Below, in pieces: positions 1 through 7,821 of a stretch of DNA of 64,000 bases. A model generated the notes under the pieces. The model had not been told where the DNA came from. It saw only the letters and a list, made by a program, of their open reading frames with translations, and made no database searches. The position numbers and the translations under genes are program-made. Numbering within the stretch: the stretch's first letter is position 1; each line of letters opens with the position of its first letter. Origin of the DNA: Luteimonas vadosa (GTDB lineage Bacteria; Pseudomonadota; Gammaproteobacteria; Xanthomonadales; Xanthomonadaceae); assembly GCF_039543545.1 (NCBI RefSeq), contig NZ_BAABJY010000001.1, forward strand, positions 186,001 through 250,000, given 5' to 3'.

Positions 1-215
1 ACTCCCCATCGCGCCTGGAACACGACCGAGAACACGAAGGTATAAACGGCCAGCATCAACAAGGGCGTAAAGAAGGACCAACCGAATCCGGCGATCGAAC
101 CTCGATATCTGCCGGACACGTCGCGCTTGGCCAACTGCTGGATCAGCTTCCTGTGCGTTGCGATACTTCGAGCGAGCGCGACCGGGGACCCGGATTTAGC
201 TAGATGTGGATTCAT
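1..215 (-). CDS. wzm: Polysaccharide ABC exporter permease, Wzm type (partial, N-terminal ~71 residues)
   Basis: The gene runs off the left edge; only its first ~71 residues are visible. Translation of the minus strand from the ATG at 215-213 gives a short cytoplasmic N-terminus, the ABC-2 permease signature RDVSGRYRGS followed by GFGWSFFTPLLMLAVYTFVF, the start of the first membrane helix. This RYRGS...G..W....P pattern is typical of Wzm-type permeases that export undecaprenyl-linked O-antigen with a Wzt ATPase, which should lie outside the window. The ATG overlaps the metB stop (ATGA, 212-215), so translation is probably coupled to metB. In Xanthomonas the LPS locus is flanked by metB, which supports the assignment. 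The exported polymer cannot be told from this fragment. Confidence 0.85.
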   Translation of the reverse strand, partial: MNPHLAKSGSPVALARSIATHRKLIQQLAKRDVSGRYRGSIAGFGWSFFTPLLMLAVYTFVFSVVFQARWG

Positions 216-1411
216 TCGGAATGCGCGGCCTCGAGACCGCGTTCGACCGCGGACAGGATGTCTTCCACCGTCTCCACTCCCACGCTCAATCGCACCAAGC
301 TGTCGGAGATTCCCAACGTCGCCCGCCGCTCTTCCGGCACGCTCGCATGGGTCATGATCGCTGGATGGTTCATCAAGCTCTCCACCCCACCTAGCGACTC
401 GGCCAGCGTGAACAGTTCCGTCCGTTCACAGAAGCGTTTGGCAGCCTCGAAACCGCCCTTGAGCACGATCGACAGCATTCCGCCGAAACCATCCATCTGT
501 CTTGCGGCGAGGGCATGGTGTGGGTGCGACTTGAGGCCCGGGTAGATCACCTTCTCGACCAATGGCTGCCCCTCCAGCCACTCGGCCAATGCCTGCGCGT
601 TCTCGCAGTGGGCCTTCATCCGCAGGTGAAGGGTCTTCAGACCGCGCAGGGCCAAGAAGCTGTCGAACGGACCTTGCACCCCGCCCACGGCGTTCTGCAG
701 GAAGCCCAGCTGCTCGGCCAATTCCGGGTTGTCACCCACCACGGCGATGCCTCCCACCATGTCCGAGTGTCCATTGAGGTACTTGGTGGCGGAGTGCATG
801 ACAATGTCGGCGCCGTGCTCGATCGGACGCTGCAAGATGGGCGAGGCAAAGGTGTTGTCGACCACCATGATCAAGCCATGCCTCTTGGCAATTCGGGAGA
901 CCGCAGCCAAATCGACGACCTTCAGCATCGGATTCGTTGGCGTTTCTACCCAGACCATGCGCGTCTTCTGGGTGATTGCGCCTTCCAGCGCGGCCAAGTC
1001 AGTCAGGTCGATGAAGCTGAAATCGAGCCCGGCGCTACGCCGACGGACTCGCTCGAAAAGGCGAAAGCTGCCCCCGTAGAGGTCATCCATCGCCACGACG
1101 TGGTCGCCGCTGTCGAGCAATTCCAACACGGTGGCGGTCGCGGCCATGCCCGAGGCGAAGGCGAACCCGCGACTGGCGCCCTCCAGCGCGGCCACGCACC
1201 GTTCATAGGCGAAGCGCGTGGGATTGTGGCTACGGGAGTACTCAAAGCCCTGGTGCTCGCCCGGGCTGGACTGGGCGTAGGTGGAGGTGGCGTAGATGGG
1301 CACCATCACGGCGCCGGTGCTCGGGTCGGGCGACTGGCCACCATGGATCGCCTGGGTGCCAAGTCCGTGGTGCCGCGCACCGGCCCGGGCGCCCTCGTCG
1401 TGTTTCGTCAT
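212..1411 (-). CDS. metB: Cystathionine gamma-synthase / gamma-lyase family PLP enzyme
   Basis: A full-length (399 aa) fold-type I PLP enzyme of the Cys/Met metabolism family. Visible hallmarks are YSRSHNPTR and ASGMAATATV near the N-terminus, the cofactor aspartate in VVDNTFASP, and the Schiff-base lysine in HSATKYLNGHSD (about residue 210). It either joins O-succinylhomoserine with cysteine (gamma-synthase) or cleaves cystathionine (gamma-lyase); the sequence does not settle which. With cbs at 32230-33606 a reverse transsulfuration role is plausible. In Xanthomonas cbs and metB are close neighbours; here a ~30 kb polysaccharide locus separates them. ATG start at 1411 with GGAG 10 bases upstream (1422-1425). 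Its end overlaps the wzm start. Confidence 0.93.
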   Translation of the reverse strand: MTKHDEGARAGARHHGLGTQAIHGGQSPDPSTGAVMVPIYATSTYAQSSPGEHQGFEYSRSHNPTRFAYERCVAALEGASRGFAFASGMAATATVLELLDSGDHVVAMDDLYGGSFRLFERVRRRSAGLDFSFIDLTDLAALEGAITQKTRMVWVETPTNPMLKVVDLAAVSRIAKRHGLIMVVDNTFASPILQRPIEHGADIVMHSATKYLNGHSDMVGGIAVVGDNPELAEQLGFLQNAVGGVQGPFDSFLALRGLKTLHLRMKAHCENAQALAEWLEGQPLVEKVIYPGLKSHPHHALAARQMDGFGGMLSIVLKGGFEAAKRFCERTELFTLAESLGGVESLMNHPAIMTHASVPEERRATLGISDSLVRLSVGVETVEDILSAVERGLEAAHSE

Positions 1412-1918
1412 ACCCGGATTGCTCCCGCTGGGGTGTCGCGAAAATGGCCTGCGATTCTACCACCCGCGGCGCGGCGCCCCGCCCGGATTCAAGCCTTGTC
1501 GTTCCCCGCCAGGCCCTCCATTCGGCGAGGCCGCCCGGTGACCGTGCCCCGGTGTGTGCGCCTCCGTGCGGATGCCGTGTCAATTCCCCAGCAGGGACGA
1601 TATGGCTTGGAGCCTGCCGGCGGGCCCGCTGGACAGGTAGGCTCTTCTGGCAGCCCCAGGGGCGAAGCTCGGGGCCCAGGGAGGCGCCGCTCGTTGCAGA
1701 GCGAGTTCCCACCGCACAGGAGAGGGGTTGATCGCCTGTCTGCGACGCCTTGGCGAAACACGAGTGGCCGGCCCCGCCAGCCAGCCGCAGGTGGGTAGAG
1801 AGGGGCTTGCCGCCGTCGGCACACCGGGCACCGAATCCCTTCGATATGGGCATCCTTGCCCAGCGATCACCCCACGTGAGGGCGAGCATGGAAAGTCGGG
1901 AAGACCGAGAAACTTGAG
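1412..1918. other. 507-base non-coding gap between wecA and metB, rich in inverted repeats
   Basis: No convincing gene. The stretch holds several short palindromes: a ten-base GCGGGCCCGC at 1620-1629 framed by the inverted pair GAGCCT (1610-1615) / AGGCTC (1639-1644), a GCCCC-A-GGGGC at about 1653-1663, and CGCTC/GAGCG near 1690-1705. These may form the terminator of the exopolysaccharide operon or the remains of an inserted repeat; no T-run follows any of them. The metB promoter lies in its left end. Open frames across it have low-complexity, Arg/Pro/Gly-rich translations and are rejected. Confidence 0.5.
1454..1459 (-). promoter_or_regulatory. Putative extended -10 element for metB
   Basis: Read on the minus strand this is TAGAAT preceded by TGG, an extended -10 (TGnTAGAAT) about 43 bases before the metB ATG. 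No good -35 lies 16-18 bases upstream. A promoter of its own is expected because wecA, the gene upstream, ends more than 500 bases away. Confidence 0.4.
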
Positions 1919-3103
1919 CTAACTAGCCCCGCCTCTCCCCGCGACCCTCCGCTGCGCCGGCCTGCGGTGGCTGCGCGCGCGTCTGCCCGCCACACGGGGT
2001 AACACCAAGGGCTCTCCCACCGGGACGGGTGTGGGGATCCTGCGCCCGCCGCGCAGCCGCGCGAAGATGGCCACGGCCCGTGCACGCCGCGAAGTGAGCC
2101 AGTAGTACCCGAGGGTGAGCGCGATGAAACCGCCGACAAGATGGGTTTCTGTGCCCACGTCGGTCTTGAGGACCAGGGCCGCAGCGAGTCCGAGGGCGAG
2201 GGACAACGCCGCAAGCCCCAGCGCGATCTGGTTGGGCGTGAAGCCAGCATCGAGCAGCAGGTGATGCATGTGGTCGCGGTCGCCATGGAACGGGGAGCGT
2301 CCGAGCTTGATGCGTCGGACGATGAGCACCAGGCAGTCAATGACGGGTGGAGCCAGCAACCAGGGCGCGAGGGCCGGGGAAACAGGATGCGCAGCATTCT
2401 GCGTGAGGCGAAACGCCAACCAGGCGATCGTGAAGCCGAGGAAAGTACTGCCCGCGTTGCTCAGGAAAACGCGTGCCCGCCGCTGCCAGGGGAAGCGCAA
2501 GTTGAAGGCGAGGAACGCGACGATCGCGGCCAACATTGGCACCAGGAGGCCGAACAGGAGATCGTTGCCGGCATACAGGGCCGCCATGCCGAGCATCACC
2601 AGGGCTGCGAGGCACAAGGATCCCGCCAGCCCATCGGCACCGTCGGCCATGTTGACCGCATTGATGATGCCGACGGTCGCAAACACCGTCAAAGGGACCG
2701 ACCACACGCCGAGGACCACCGGAGTGTCCGAGAAGAGCAGGCCGACGTATTCAACTCGAACCCCGCCCCAATAAACCATGATCAGCGCGGCCACGACGTG
2801 CGACAGGATGCGCCACCACCATCGCAGGTCAACGACATCGTCCACCAGGCCCACGACGATCAAGATCAGCGCGCTCACCGCAAATGGCAACAGCGACATC
2901 TGGTTGCCGCCCAGGACCAACAGGGTCGCCAGCACCGCCGCGGCAATGCATACCCCACCGATACTGGGGGTAGGGAGGGCATGATCCTTCCGGCCCTGGG
3001 GATGGTCCAGGAGGCCGTATCGGTGCGCGACAGGCTGAAGCAGCCACAGGAGGAGGCCTGCGACACTTGCGCTCACGGCGAACCCGATTGAATACTCGCC
3101 CAT
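1919..3103 (-). CDS. wecA: Undecaprenyl-phosphate GlcNAc-1-phosphate transferase (initiating transferase)
   Basis: 394 aa, polytopic membrane enzyme of the polyprenyl-phosphate hexose-1-phosphate transferase family (WecA/TagO/MraY). It transfers a sugar phosphate, usually GlcNAc-1-P, from UDP-sugar to undecaprenyl phosphate and so starts the repeat unit. Visible motifs: the Mg-binding VGLVDDVVDL (about residues 83-92), NAVNMADGADGLAG (about 150-163), and the nucleotide-site HGDRDHMHH on the last cytoplasmic loop (about 277-285). About eleven hydrophobic segments. The last ~45 residues are an Arg-rich tail. ATG at 3103 with GAAGGGTG just upstream. It is the last gene of the exopolysaccharide operon and the only initiating transferase in the window. 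Confidence 0.9.
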   Translation of the reverse strand: MGEYSIGFAVSASVAGLLLWLLQPVAHRYGLLDHPQGRKDHALPTPSIGGVCIAAAVLATLLVLGGNQMSLLPFAVSALILIVVGLVDDVVDLRWWWRILSHVVAALIMVYWGGVRVEYVGLLFSDTPVVLGVWSVPLTVFATVGIINAVNMADGADGLAGSLCLAALVMLGMAALYAGNDLLFGLLVPMLAAIVAFLAFNLRFPWQRRARVFLSNAGSTFLGFTIAWLAFRLTQNAAHPVSPALAPWLLAPPVIDCLVLIVRRIKLGRSPFHGDRDHMHHLLLDAGFTPNQIALGLAALSLALGLAAALVLKTDVGTETHLVGGFIALTLGYYWLTSRRARAVAIFARLRGGRRIPTPVPVGEPLVLPRVAGRRARSHRRPAQRRVAGRGGAS

Positions 3104-3228
3104 TCAACACCCTTCAATCGTAGTCCGGACCGCTTACAGTCTCGCGACCACGCCGTCAGGGCGTCGTGAACGGGGTCCCGTCCACCCTGGCCCTCCAGGT
3201 GGGAGACCGAAGCACCGAGCCCCCCAGC

Positions 3229-4206
3229 CTATGGCCTCGAGGCCGCTTCACGGACCTGGGCCGCAATCCACCGGTAGGTTTCGGCAAGCCCCTCGACCAG
3301 GGGACGATCGGGCGCCCACCCCAGCTTCTCGGCGATCAGGGCATTGTCGGAGTTGCGCCCGCGGACCCCGGTCGGACCGTCGACGTGGCGGATTCGCAAC
3401 TGCTTCCCGGCGATTTCCATGATCATCGCCGCGAACTGATTGATGCTGACCATCTCGTCGGAACCGATATTGACCGGTCCGGTGAAATCGGAGCGCATCA
3501 GGCGCAGGCTGCCCTCTACGCATTCGTCGATATACAGGAACGACCTGGTCTGCTTGCCGTCTCCCCACATTTCGATCTCGCCGCCGTCCGGGGCCATGGC
3601 GATCTTGCGGCACAGTGCGGCGGGAGCCTTCTCGCGACCGTCGTTCCAGGATCCTTCAGGACCGAAGATATTATGGTAGCGCGCGATCCGCACCGTAAAA
3701 CCGTAATTTCGCGCGTACGCAAAGTAGAGCCGCTCGCTGAACAGCTTCTCCCAGCCATACTCACTGTCGGGGGCCGCGGGATACGCCGACTCTTCGCTAC
3801 AGCGCGGATTATCAGGGTCGAGTTGGTTGTACTCCGGATACATGCAGGCCGAAGAGGAATAGAAGATCCGGCCCACGCGTTCGTTGCGCATGCACTCGAG
3901 CACGTTGAGGTTGATCTGCGCCGAGTTGTGCATGATGGCAGCGTCATGCTCGCCGGTGAAGACGAATCCGGCACCACCCATGTCTGCCGCCAGCTGGTAG
4001 ACCTCGTCGAACCCACCTTCCAGTGCGTGCCGGACACAGGCCGGATCGCGCAGGTCGCCAACCACGAAGTCGTCGGCCGGCGAAGGCGAATAGGGTGGCC
4101 GCTTGAGGTCCACGCTACGCACCCACATGCCTTCATGCTTGAGCCGGCGCACGAGGTGGCTGCCGATGAAGCCGCCCCCACCCAGTACTAATGCTCTCTT
4201 CGTCAT
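3229..4206 (-). CDS. gme: GDP-mannose 3,5-epimerase-like SDR (GDP-L-galactose / GDP-L-gulose formation)
   Basis: 325 aa extended short-chain dehydrogenase closely resembling plant GDP-mannose 3,5-epimerase. It has the NAD-binding GGGGFIGSH (residues 9-17), LAADMGG (72-78), SSSACMYPE (117-125), YGWEK (150-154), KAPAALCRK, MWGDGKQTRSF and the C-terminal GVRGRNSDN...KLGWAP. Cys121, Tyr150 and Lys154 keep the spacing (29 and 4) of the catalytic Cys145, Tyr174 and Lys178 of the Arabidopsis enzyme. The expected reaction turns GDP-mannose into GDP-L-galactose and some GDP-L-gulose, here as a sugar donor for the exopolysaccharide. The start codon overlaps the stop of the upstream glycosyltransferase (ATGA, 4203-4206). 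No GDP-mannose synthesis genes lie in the window, so GDP-mannose must come from elsewhere. Confidence 0.88.
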   Translation of the reverse strand: MTKRALVLGGGGFIGSHLVRRLKHEGMWVRSVDLKRPPYSPSPADDFVVGDLRDPACVRHALEGGFDEVYQLAADMGGAGFVFTGEHDAAIMHNSAQINLNVLECMRNERVGRIFYSSSACMYPEYNQLDPDNPRCSEESAYPAAPDSEYGWEKLFSERLYFAYARNYGFTVRIARYHNIFGPEGSWNDGREKAPAALCRKIAMAPDGGEIEMWGDGKQTRSFLYIDECVEGSLRLMRSDFTGPVNIGSDEMVSINQFAAMIMEIAGKQLRIRHVDGPTGVRGRNSDNALIAEKLGWAPDRPLVEGLAETYRWIAAQVREAASRP

Positions 4207-5390
4207 TGTTCAATCTCTGTCGCGGGAATGTTGCCGATGCGCGCGCCCGGCCGGCCACACTGCAACAAATCAGCCAGGGCGCTCGCCAGACCGGCCGAAT
4301 CTCCGGTCGAGACCCGCCTGTAACACTCTGGCCGTAGTCGATCGCGGCATAGCGCGTGGACGTCTGAATCCGCGCTTCCCACAAACAGCACCGGGCGGCC
4401 AGAGGCGATGCATCCATACACTTTCGAAGGCATCACGTAGCCAACGAAGCGGTCGTCCAGGGTGATGAGGTGGATATCGGCCGCGCATAGTACCCCAGCC
4501 AATTGGGCCAAGGGAACCGTCGGAGTGTGGGCGAAAGGCAAGCCTAGGCGCTCTAGCGCCGAGACGATGGCCGGCACGCGTTTCCCGGTGGCGTTCAGCC
4601 AAAGGCCCACCTCCCCCGGCCGGGCTTGCGTGAACAGGCGGTATCCCTCGATGAAGGTTTCGTGGTCATGCGCCTCGCCCCAGTTCCCCGAATAGAGCAG
4701 GGTCTTATGCCCGGCGAGCGCCGGCGGCGTGGGCGCGGGAGTGGCCAATGGATCGATGGCAACCGGCGCATCGTCGCGCAGCAGCTCCATCCGCTCGGGC
4801 GCCACGCCACAGTCGAGCAGGCGTCGCCTTTGATCGTCGCCGAGCACCTCGATGACATCCACCCGCCTGCGCCACGCGTTCGTCACACCGCCCAGTAGCC
4901 GGAGCCACCAGCTTTTCCGGCGACGGGCCGCGATAAGGCACTCGGGATGGAAGTCCGTGATCCGGTACCGTGTGCGCACGCCGAGCACTGATGCAACCGG
5001 CATCACGAAGTGGAGGAGATAGGCGGGCGATCCGGTAAAACGGATCTCATCGCAGTGGAGGAGTTCCCGCCTGGCGCCCCACAGCAGGGCCAGGTTGGCG
5101 GAAAGCGTCCACAGCGCCCGCCGGAGCAAGCTGGCGCGATCCATCGTGCGTTGCCTGATGCGGATCGTGTGCAGACGGCCGGCCCCCATGGGTTCGAGGG
5201 TGCGGCTGCTGGCGGTCGACGAGAAACCGACGAGTACGACGTGCGCGCCCTCTTGCGCCAGCCGCTGCGCGAAACCTGTCGCGTATTGACCCACCGCACC
5301 GAAGTCCGGTGGCAGCCAGTCGCACAACATGAGGATGCGGGTCGAGGTCACATGCCCTGCCTCCACCGGGGGGTTGGGGTTACCGGTCAT
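4203..5390 (-). CDS. Glycosyltransferase, GT4-like (GT-B fold)
   Basis: 395 aa from the ATG at 5390. The N-terminus ILMLCDWLPPDFGAVGQYA is the classic start of a family-4 acceptor domain; the C-terminal half carries LLYSGNWGEAHD (donor-domain start) and DDRFVGYVMPSKVYGCIASGRPVLFVG, where a Lys follows the position of the usual E-x7-E motif. It probably adds one sugar to the lipid-linked repeat unit at the cytoplasmic membrane. A second ATG at 5414 would add eight residues but overlaps the previous gene by 35 bases and has no Shine-Dalgarno sequence; 5390 has GGA eight bases upstream. Substrate unknown. Confidence 0.85.
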   Translation of the reverse strand: MTGNPNPPVEAGHVTSTRILMLCDWLPPDFGAVGQYATGFAQRLAQEGAHVVLVGFSSTASSRTLEPMGAGRLHTIRIRQRTMDRASLLRRALWTLSANLALLWGARRELLHCDEIRFTGSPAYLLHFVMPVASVLGVRTRYRITDFHPECLIAARRRKSWWLRLLGGVTNAWRRRVDVIEVLGDDQRRRLLDCGVAPERMELLRDDAPVAIDPLATPAPTPPALAGHKTLLYSGNWGEAHDHETFIEGYRLFTQARPGEVGLWLNATGKRVPAIVSALERLGLPFAHTPTVPLAQLAGVLCAADIHLITLDDRFVGYVMPSKVYGCIASGRPVLFVGSADSDVHALCRDRLRPECYRRVSTGDSAGLASALADLLQCGRPGARIGNIPATEIEQ

Positions 5391-6204
5391 CGACGGTTCC
5401 GAGCTCTTTGGCATTGAGGTCGATGAAATACTGGTAGATCCCCAGCATCACCGCATAGTGAAAGCCTGCACGACCATCCAGGAAGCCGAGCCGAAGCACG
5501 TAGGCATGCAGGAAGCGCAACCAAGGCCGCGCAGGCAAGCGGTTCGCAAAATGTTTAATGGCACGCCTGCGCGCCAAGGGATCGCGGTCGACGAGGGCCC
5601 GGAGCGACATGGTCGATTCCCGGGAAGTGATGTTCTGCAACGCCTCTTGCCGTGCATAGCGGAGATGCCGGGCAAACCAGTCATTGAACCCCTTGGAGAA
5701 ATTGTAGTGGTCCAACGGATGCGTCAATGTTCCGACCTTGGCCAACGGTTGCACCTCACGCTGTCCGTGCCCATGGTCGACGAAGCGCAGCCTGTCCGTG
5801 CGTCCAAAACGGACTTGGTAGGAGGGATACATCCCGGCATGGCGCAACCAGCTGCCCATCAGCATCAGGCGCGACGGCACCCGATAGACTTCAAACGGCG
5901 AGCTATCTTCGCGCGCTATCTCCACCATCTCCTCGCGCAATCCAGGGGTGACGACTTCATCGGCATCCAGGTGCAAGGTCCAGCGGTGGCGCAGCCCCCC
6001 CGACTCCATGGCGTGGTTGCGCTGGCCGGCGAAGCTGTCGAAATCCCGGGTGATGACGCGCGCCCCCGCCTTGCGCGCCACTTCGGCGGTGTCGTCCCGA
6101 CTACCGGAATCCATGACGACAATGTCGTCGCACCAGGCGACGCTCGGCAGGCAACGCCGAAGATTCTCACTTTCGTCCAGGGTGAGGATCACCACGGAAA
6201 TCAT
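5380..6204 (-). CDS. Glycosyltransferase family 2 (WaaE/LgtF-like)
   Basis: 274 aa GT-A fold enzyme. MISVVILTLDESENL is the standard family-2 N-terminus, VVMDSGSRDDT binds the nucleotide, and LHLDADEVV supplies the metal-binding D-A-D (residues 80-82). The later HYNFSKGF...W..RH..YA region matches the WaaE/KdtX/LgtF group of core and capsule beta-glucosyltransferases. A C-terminal hydrophobic stretch (FHYAVMLGIYQYFIDLNAKE) may touch the membrane. Its ATG overlaps the acyltransferase stop (ATGA, 6201-6204). The donor could be UDP-glucose or another hexose; sequence alone does not tell. Confidence 0.88.
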   Translation of the reverse strand: MISVVILTLDESENLRRCLPSVAWCDDIVVMDSGSRDDTAEVARKAGARVITRDFDSFAGQRNHAMESGGLRHRWTLHLDADEVVTPGLREEMVEIAREDSSPFEVYRVPSRLMLMGSWLRHAGMYPSYQVRFGRTDRLRFVDHGHGQREVQPLAKVGTLTHPLDHYNFSKGFNDWFARHLRYARQEALQNITSRESTMSLRALVDRDPLARRRAIKHFANRLPARPWLRFLHAYVLRLGFLDGRAGFHYAVMLGIYQYFIDLNAKELGTVDDR

Positions 6205-6758
6205 GTATCTGCCTCGCGCAGGACTCGGGTCTTGATTGCCCTTGCGGGATTACCCGCGACCACGGTCCAGGCAGGGACGGGGCGAACCGTGACGGCACGC
6301 GCCGCAACGACCGCACCGTTGCCCACGCTCATGCCCGGGCCGACGAAAGCCTCCGTGCAGATCCAGGCATCGTCGCCAATGACTATGCCCATTCGTAGCA
6401 ACGGAAGCGCCGCGTTCTCGTAATCGTGCGTGCCGGCACACAGATGAGCCAGATGCGAAACCGTCGCACGCTCACCGATGGTCACCGGCCCCAGATTGTA
6501 GATCCAGGCGCACTCCCCGATGCTGGCCTGCGCGCCCATCGCCAAGTTCCAGGGAATGGTGATCCTGGCCGAAGGGTCGATGCGCGCATCCCGTCCGATG
6601 CGGGCACCGAAGGCGCGCAGCAGCATTCGCCGCCAACCATGGCAGGGTTTTGGACTGAGGCGAAACAGTGGGCGGACGATGGCCCAGGCCAGGCGTCCGG
6701 CGTACTCGGCCTTGGTGTATGGGCGGTTCGCGCGCGCGCGGGCGATGTCGAGTTTCAT
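6201..6758 (-). CDS. Hexapeptide-repeat acyltransferase, WcaF-like colanic acid acetyltransferase family
   Basis: 185 aa left-handed beta-helix protein. Hexapeptide repeats run from ARIGRDARIDPSARITI to VGNGAVVAARAVTVRPV, with the ending VVAGNPARAIK that marks the NodL/WcaF/LacA acetyltransferases. The conserved catalytic histidine sits in CAGTHDYEN. It probably transfers acetyl from acetyl-CoA to a sugar of the repeat unit. ATG at 6758 is preferred; a TTG at 6797 only four bases after galE would add 13 residues that do not look like the family and has no better ribosome site. Confidence 0.85.
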   Translation of the reverse strand: MKLDIARARANRPYTKAEYAGRLAWAIVRPLFRLSPKPCHGWRRMLLRAFGARIGRDARIDPSARITIPWNLAMGAQASIGECAWIYNLGPVTIGERATVSHLAHLCAGTHDYENAALPLLRMGIVIGDDAWICTEAFVGPGMSVGNGAVVAARAVTVRPVPAWTVVAGNPARAIKTRVLREADT

Positions 6759-6801
6759 GGGGAGGTGGCGTGTGCCATGAAATAGTGAGCTGTGCAAAGG
6801 T

Positions 6802-7821
6802 TCATCGCGAAACCCCCAGCCCGTCGCATTTCATCCTCGCCCAGACCGTGGATAGTATCTCGTCCAGCCCGGTCCATTCCGGTTCCCAATCCAGCACGCG
6901 CCTAGCGAGCGCCCCGTCGCCGATGAGCGCCGCCGGGTCTCCTGCCCGCCGAGGGGCGACACGGTAGCGTATGTCTTGGCCGGTCACGCGCCGCGCCGAG
7001 GCGATTGCCTGCAGTATGGAGTAGCCCTGGCCATTGCCGAGGTTGTACGCCTCCGCTCCGTCGACCTGCCCGGCGAGCAGGCGCCGCCCTGCCAGAAGGT
7101 GTGCGCGACACAAGTCGCTGACATGCACGTAATCGCGGATGCACGTACCGTCCGGGGTCGGAAAGTCGTCACCGAACACCACCAGCGCAGTCTCTTCTGG
7201 ATCACCCCCTGCCTGAAGTCGCGCCGCTTCCCGCAGGATCAAGGGCAGCAGGTGGGTCTCGGGCTCGTGGCGCTCCGTGGCCCGTCCGTCGGGGTCGCAA
7301 CCCGCGGCGTTGAAGTAGCGAAGGCTGATGCTTTCCAGGCCATACGCTACGGCGTAATCGCGCAATGCCTGCTCGGCCGACAACTTGGTCCAGCCATAAG
7401 GATTCACCGGCACTTGCGGGTGGGCTTCGTCCATCGGCAAGGCCACGGGCGCACCGTAAGTCGCGCACGTGGACGAGAACACCATTCTCCGTAGTCCCGC
7501 CTCCAGCATTCCGCGCAACAGGCACAGCGTGCCCGCGACATTGTTCTCGTAATACGGACGCGGATCGGAGACTGATTCGCCGACGTAGGCAAGCGCAGCA
7601 AAATGCATCACCAGATCAAAGCGCTCGATGGAGAGGCAGCGGCGGACGTCGGCCTCGGACCTTATATCAGCCTCCAGAAGGGTAAACCCGGCCACGGCGT
7701 CGGCGTGCCCGCGCGACAGGTTGTCGAGCACTGTCACTCGCATGCCGGCGTCCGCGAGCGCATGGCACATGTGGGAGCCGATGTACCCGGCGCCACCAAC
7801 TACAAGGACTGAAAGAGTCAT
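6802..7821 (-). CDS. galE: UDP-glucose 4-epimerase
   Basis: 339 aa, normal length for GalE. NAD-binding VGGAGYIGSH at the N-terminus, FAALAYVGESV, SSTCATYG, and the catalytic pair in NPYGWTKLSAE (Tyr-x3-Lys), then LRYFNAAGCDPDG and TCIRDYVHVSDL, all diagnostic of GalE rather than a dehydratase. It interconverts UDP-glucose and UDP-galactose (or the N-acetyl forms), supplying galactose for the polymer. It follows the glycosyltransferase at 7818 with an ATGA overlap, and the acyltransferase follows after a short gap. Confidence 0.94.
   Translation of the reverse strand: MTLSVLVVGGAGYIGSHMCHALADAGMRVTVLDNLSRGHADAVAGFTLLEADIRSEADVRRCLSIERFDLVMHFAALAYVGESVSDPRPYYENNVAGTLCLLRGMLEAGLRRMVFSSTCATYGAPVALPMDEAHPQVPVNPYGWTKLSAEQALRDYAVAYGLESISLRYFNAAGCDPDGRATERHEPETHLLPLILREAARLQAGGDPEETALVVFGDDFPTPDGTCIRDYVHVSDLCRAHLLAGRRLLAGQVDGAEAYNLGNGQGYSILQAIASARRVTGQDIRYRVAPRRAGDPAALIGDGALARRVLDWEPEWTGLDEILSTVWARMKCDGLGVSR

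Noticed and set aside
1242..1889. 215-codon minus-strand frame across the metB upstream gap
   Set aside because: Its end lies inside metB in the wrong frame and the translation is low-complexity.
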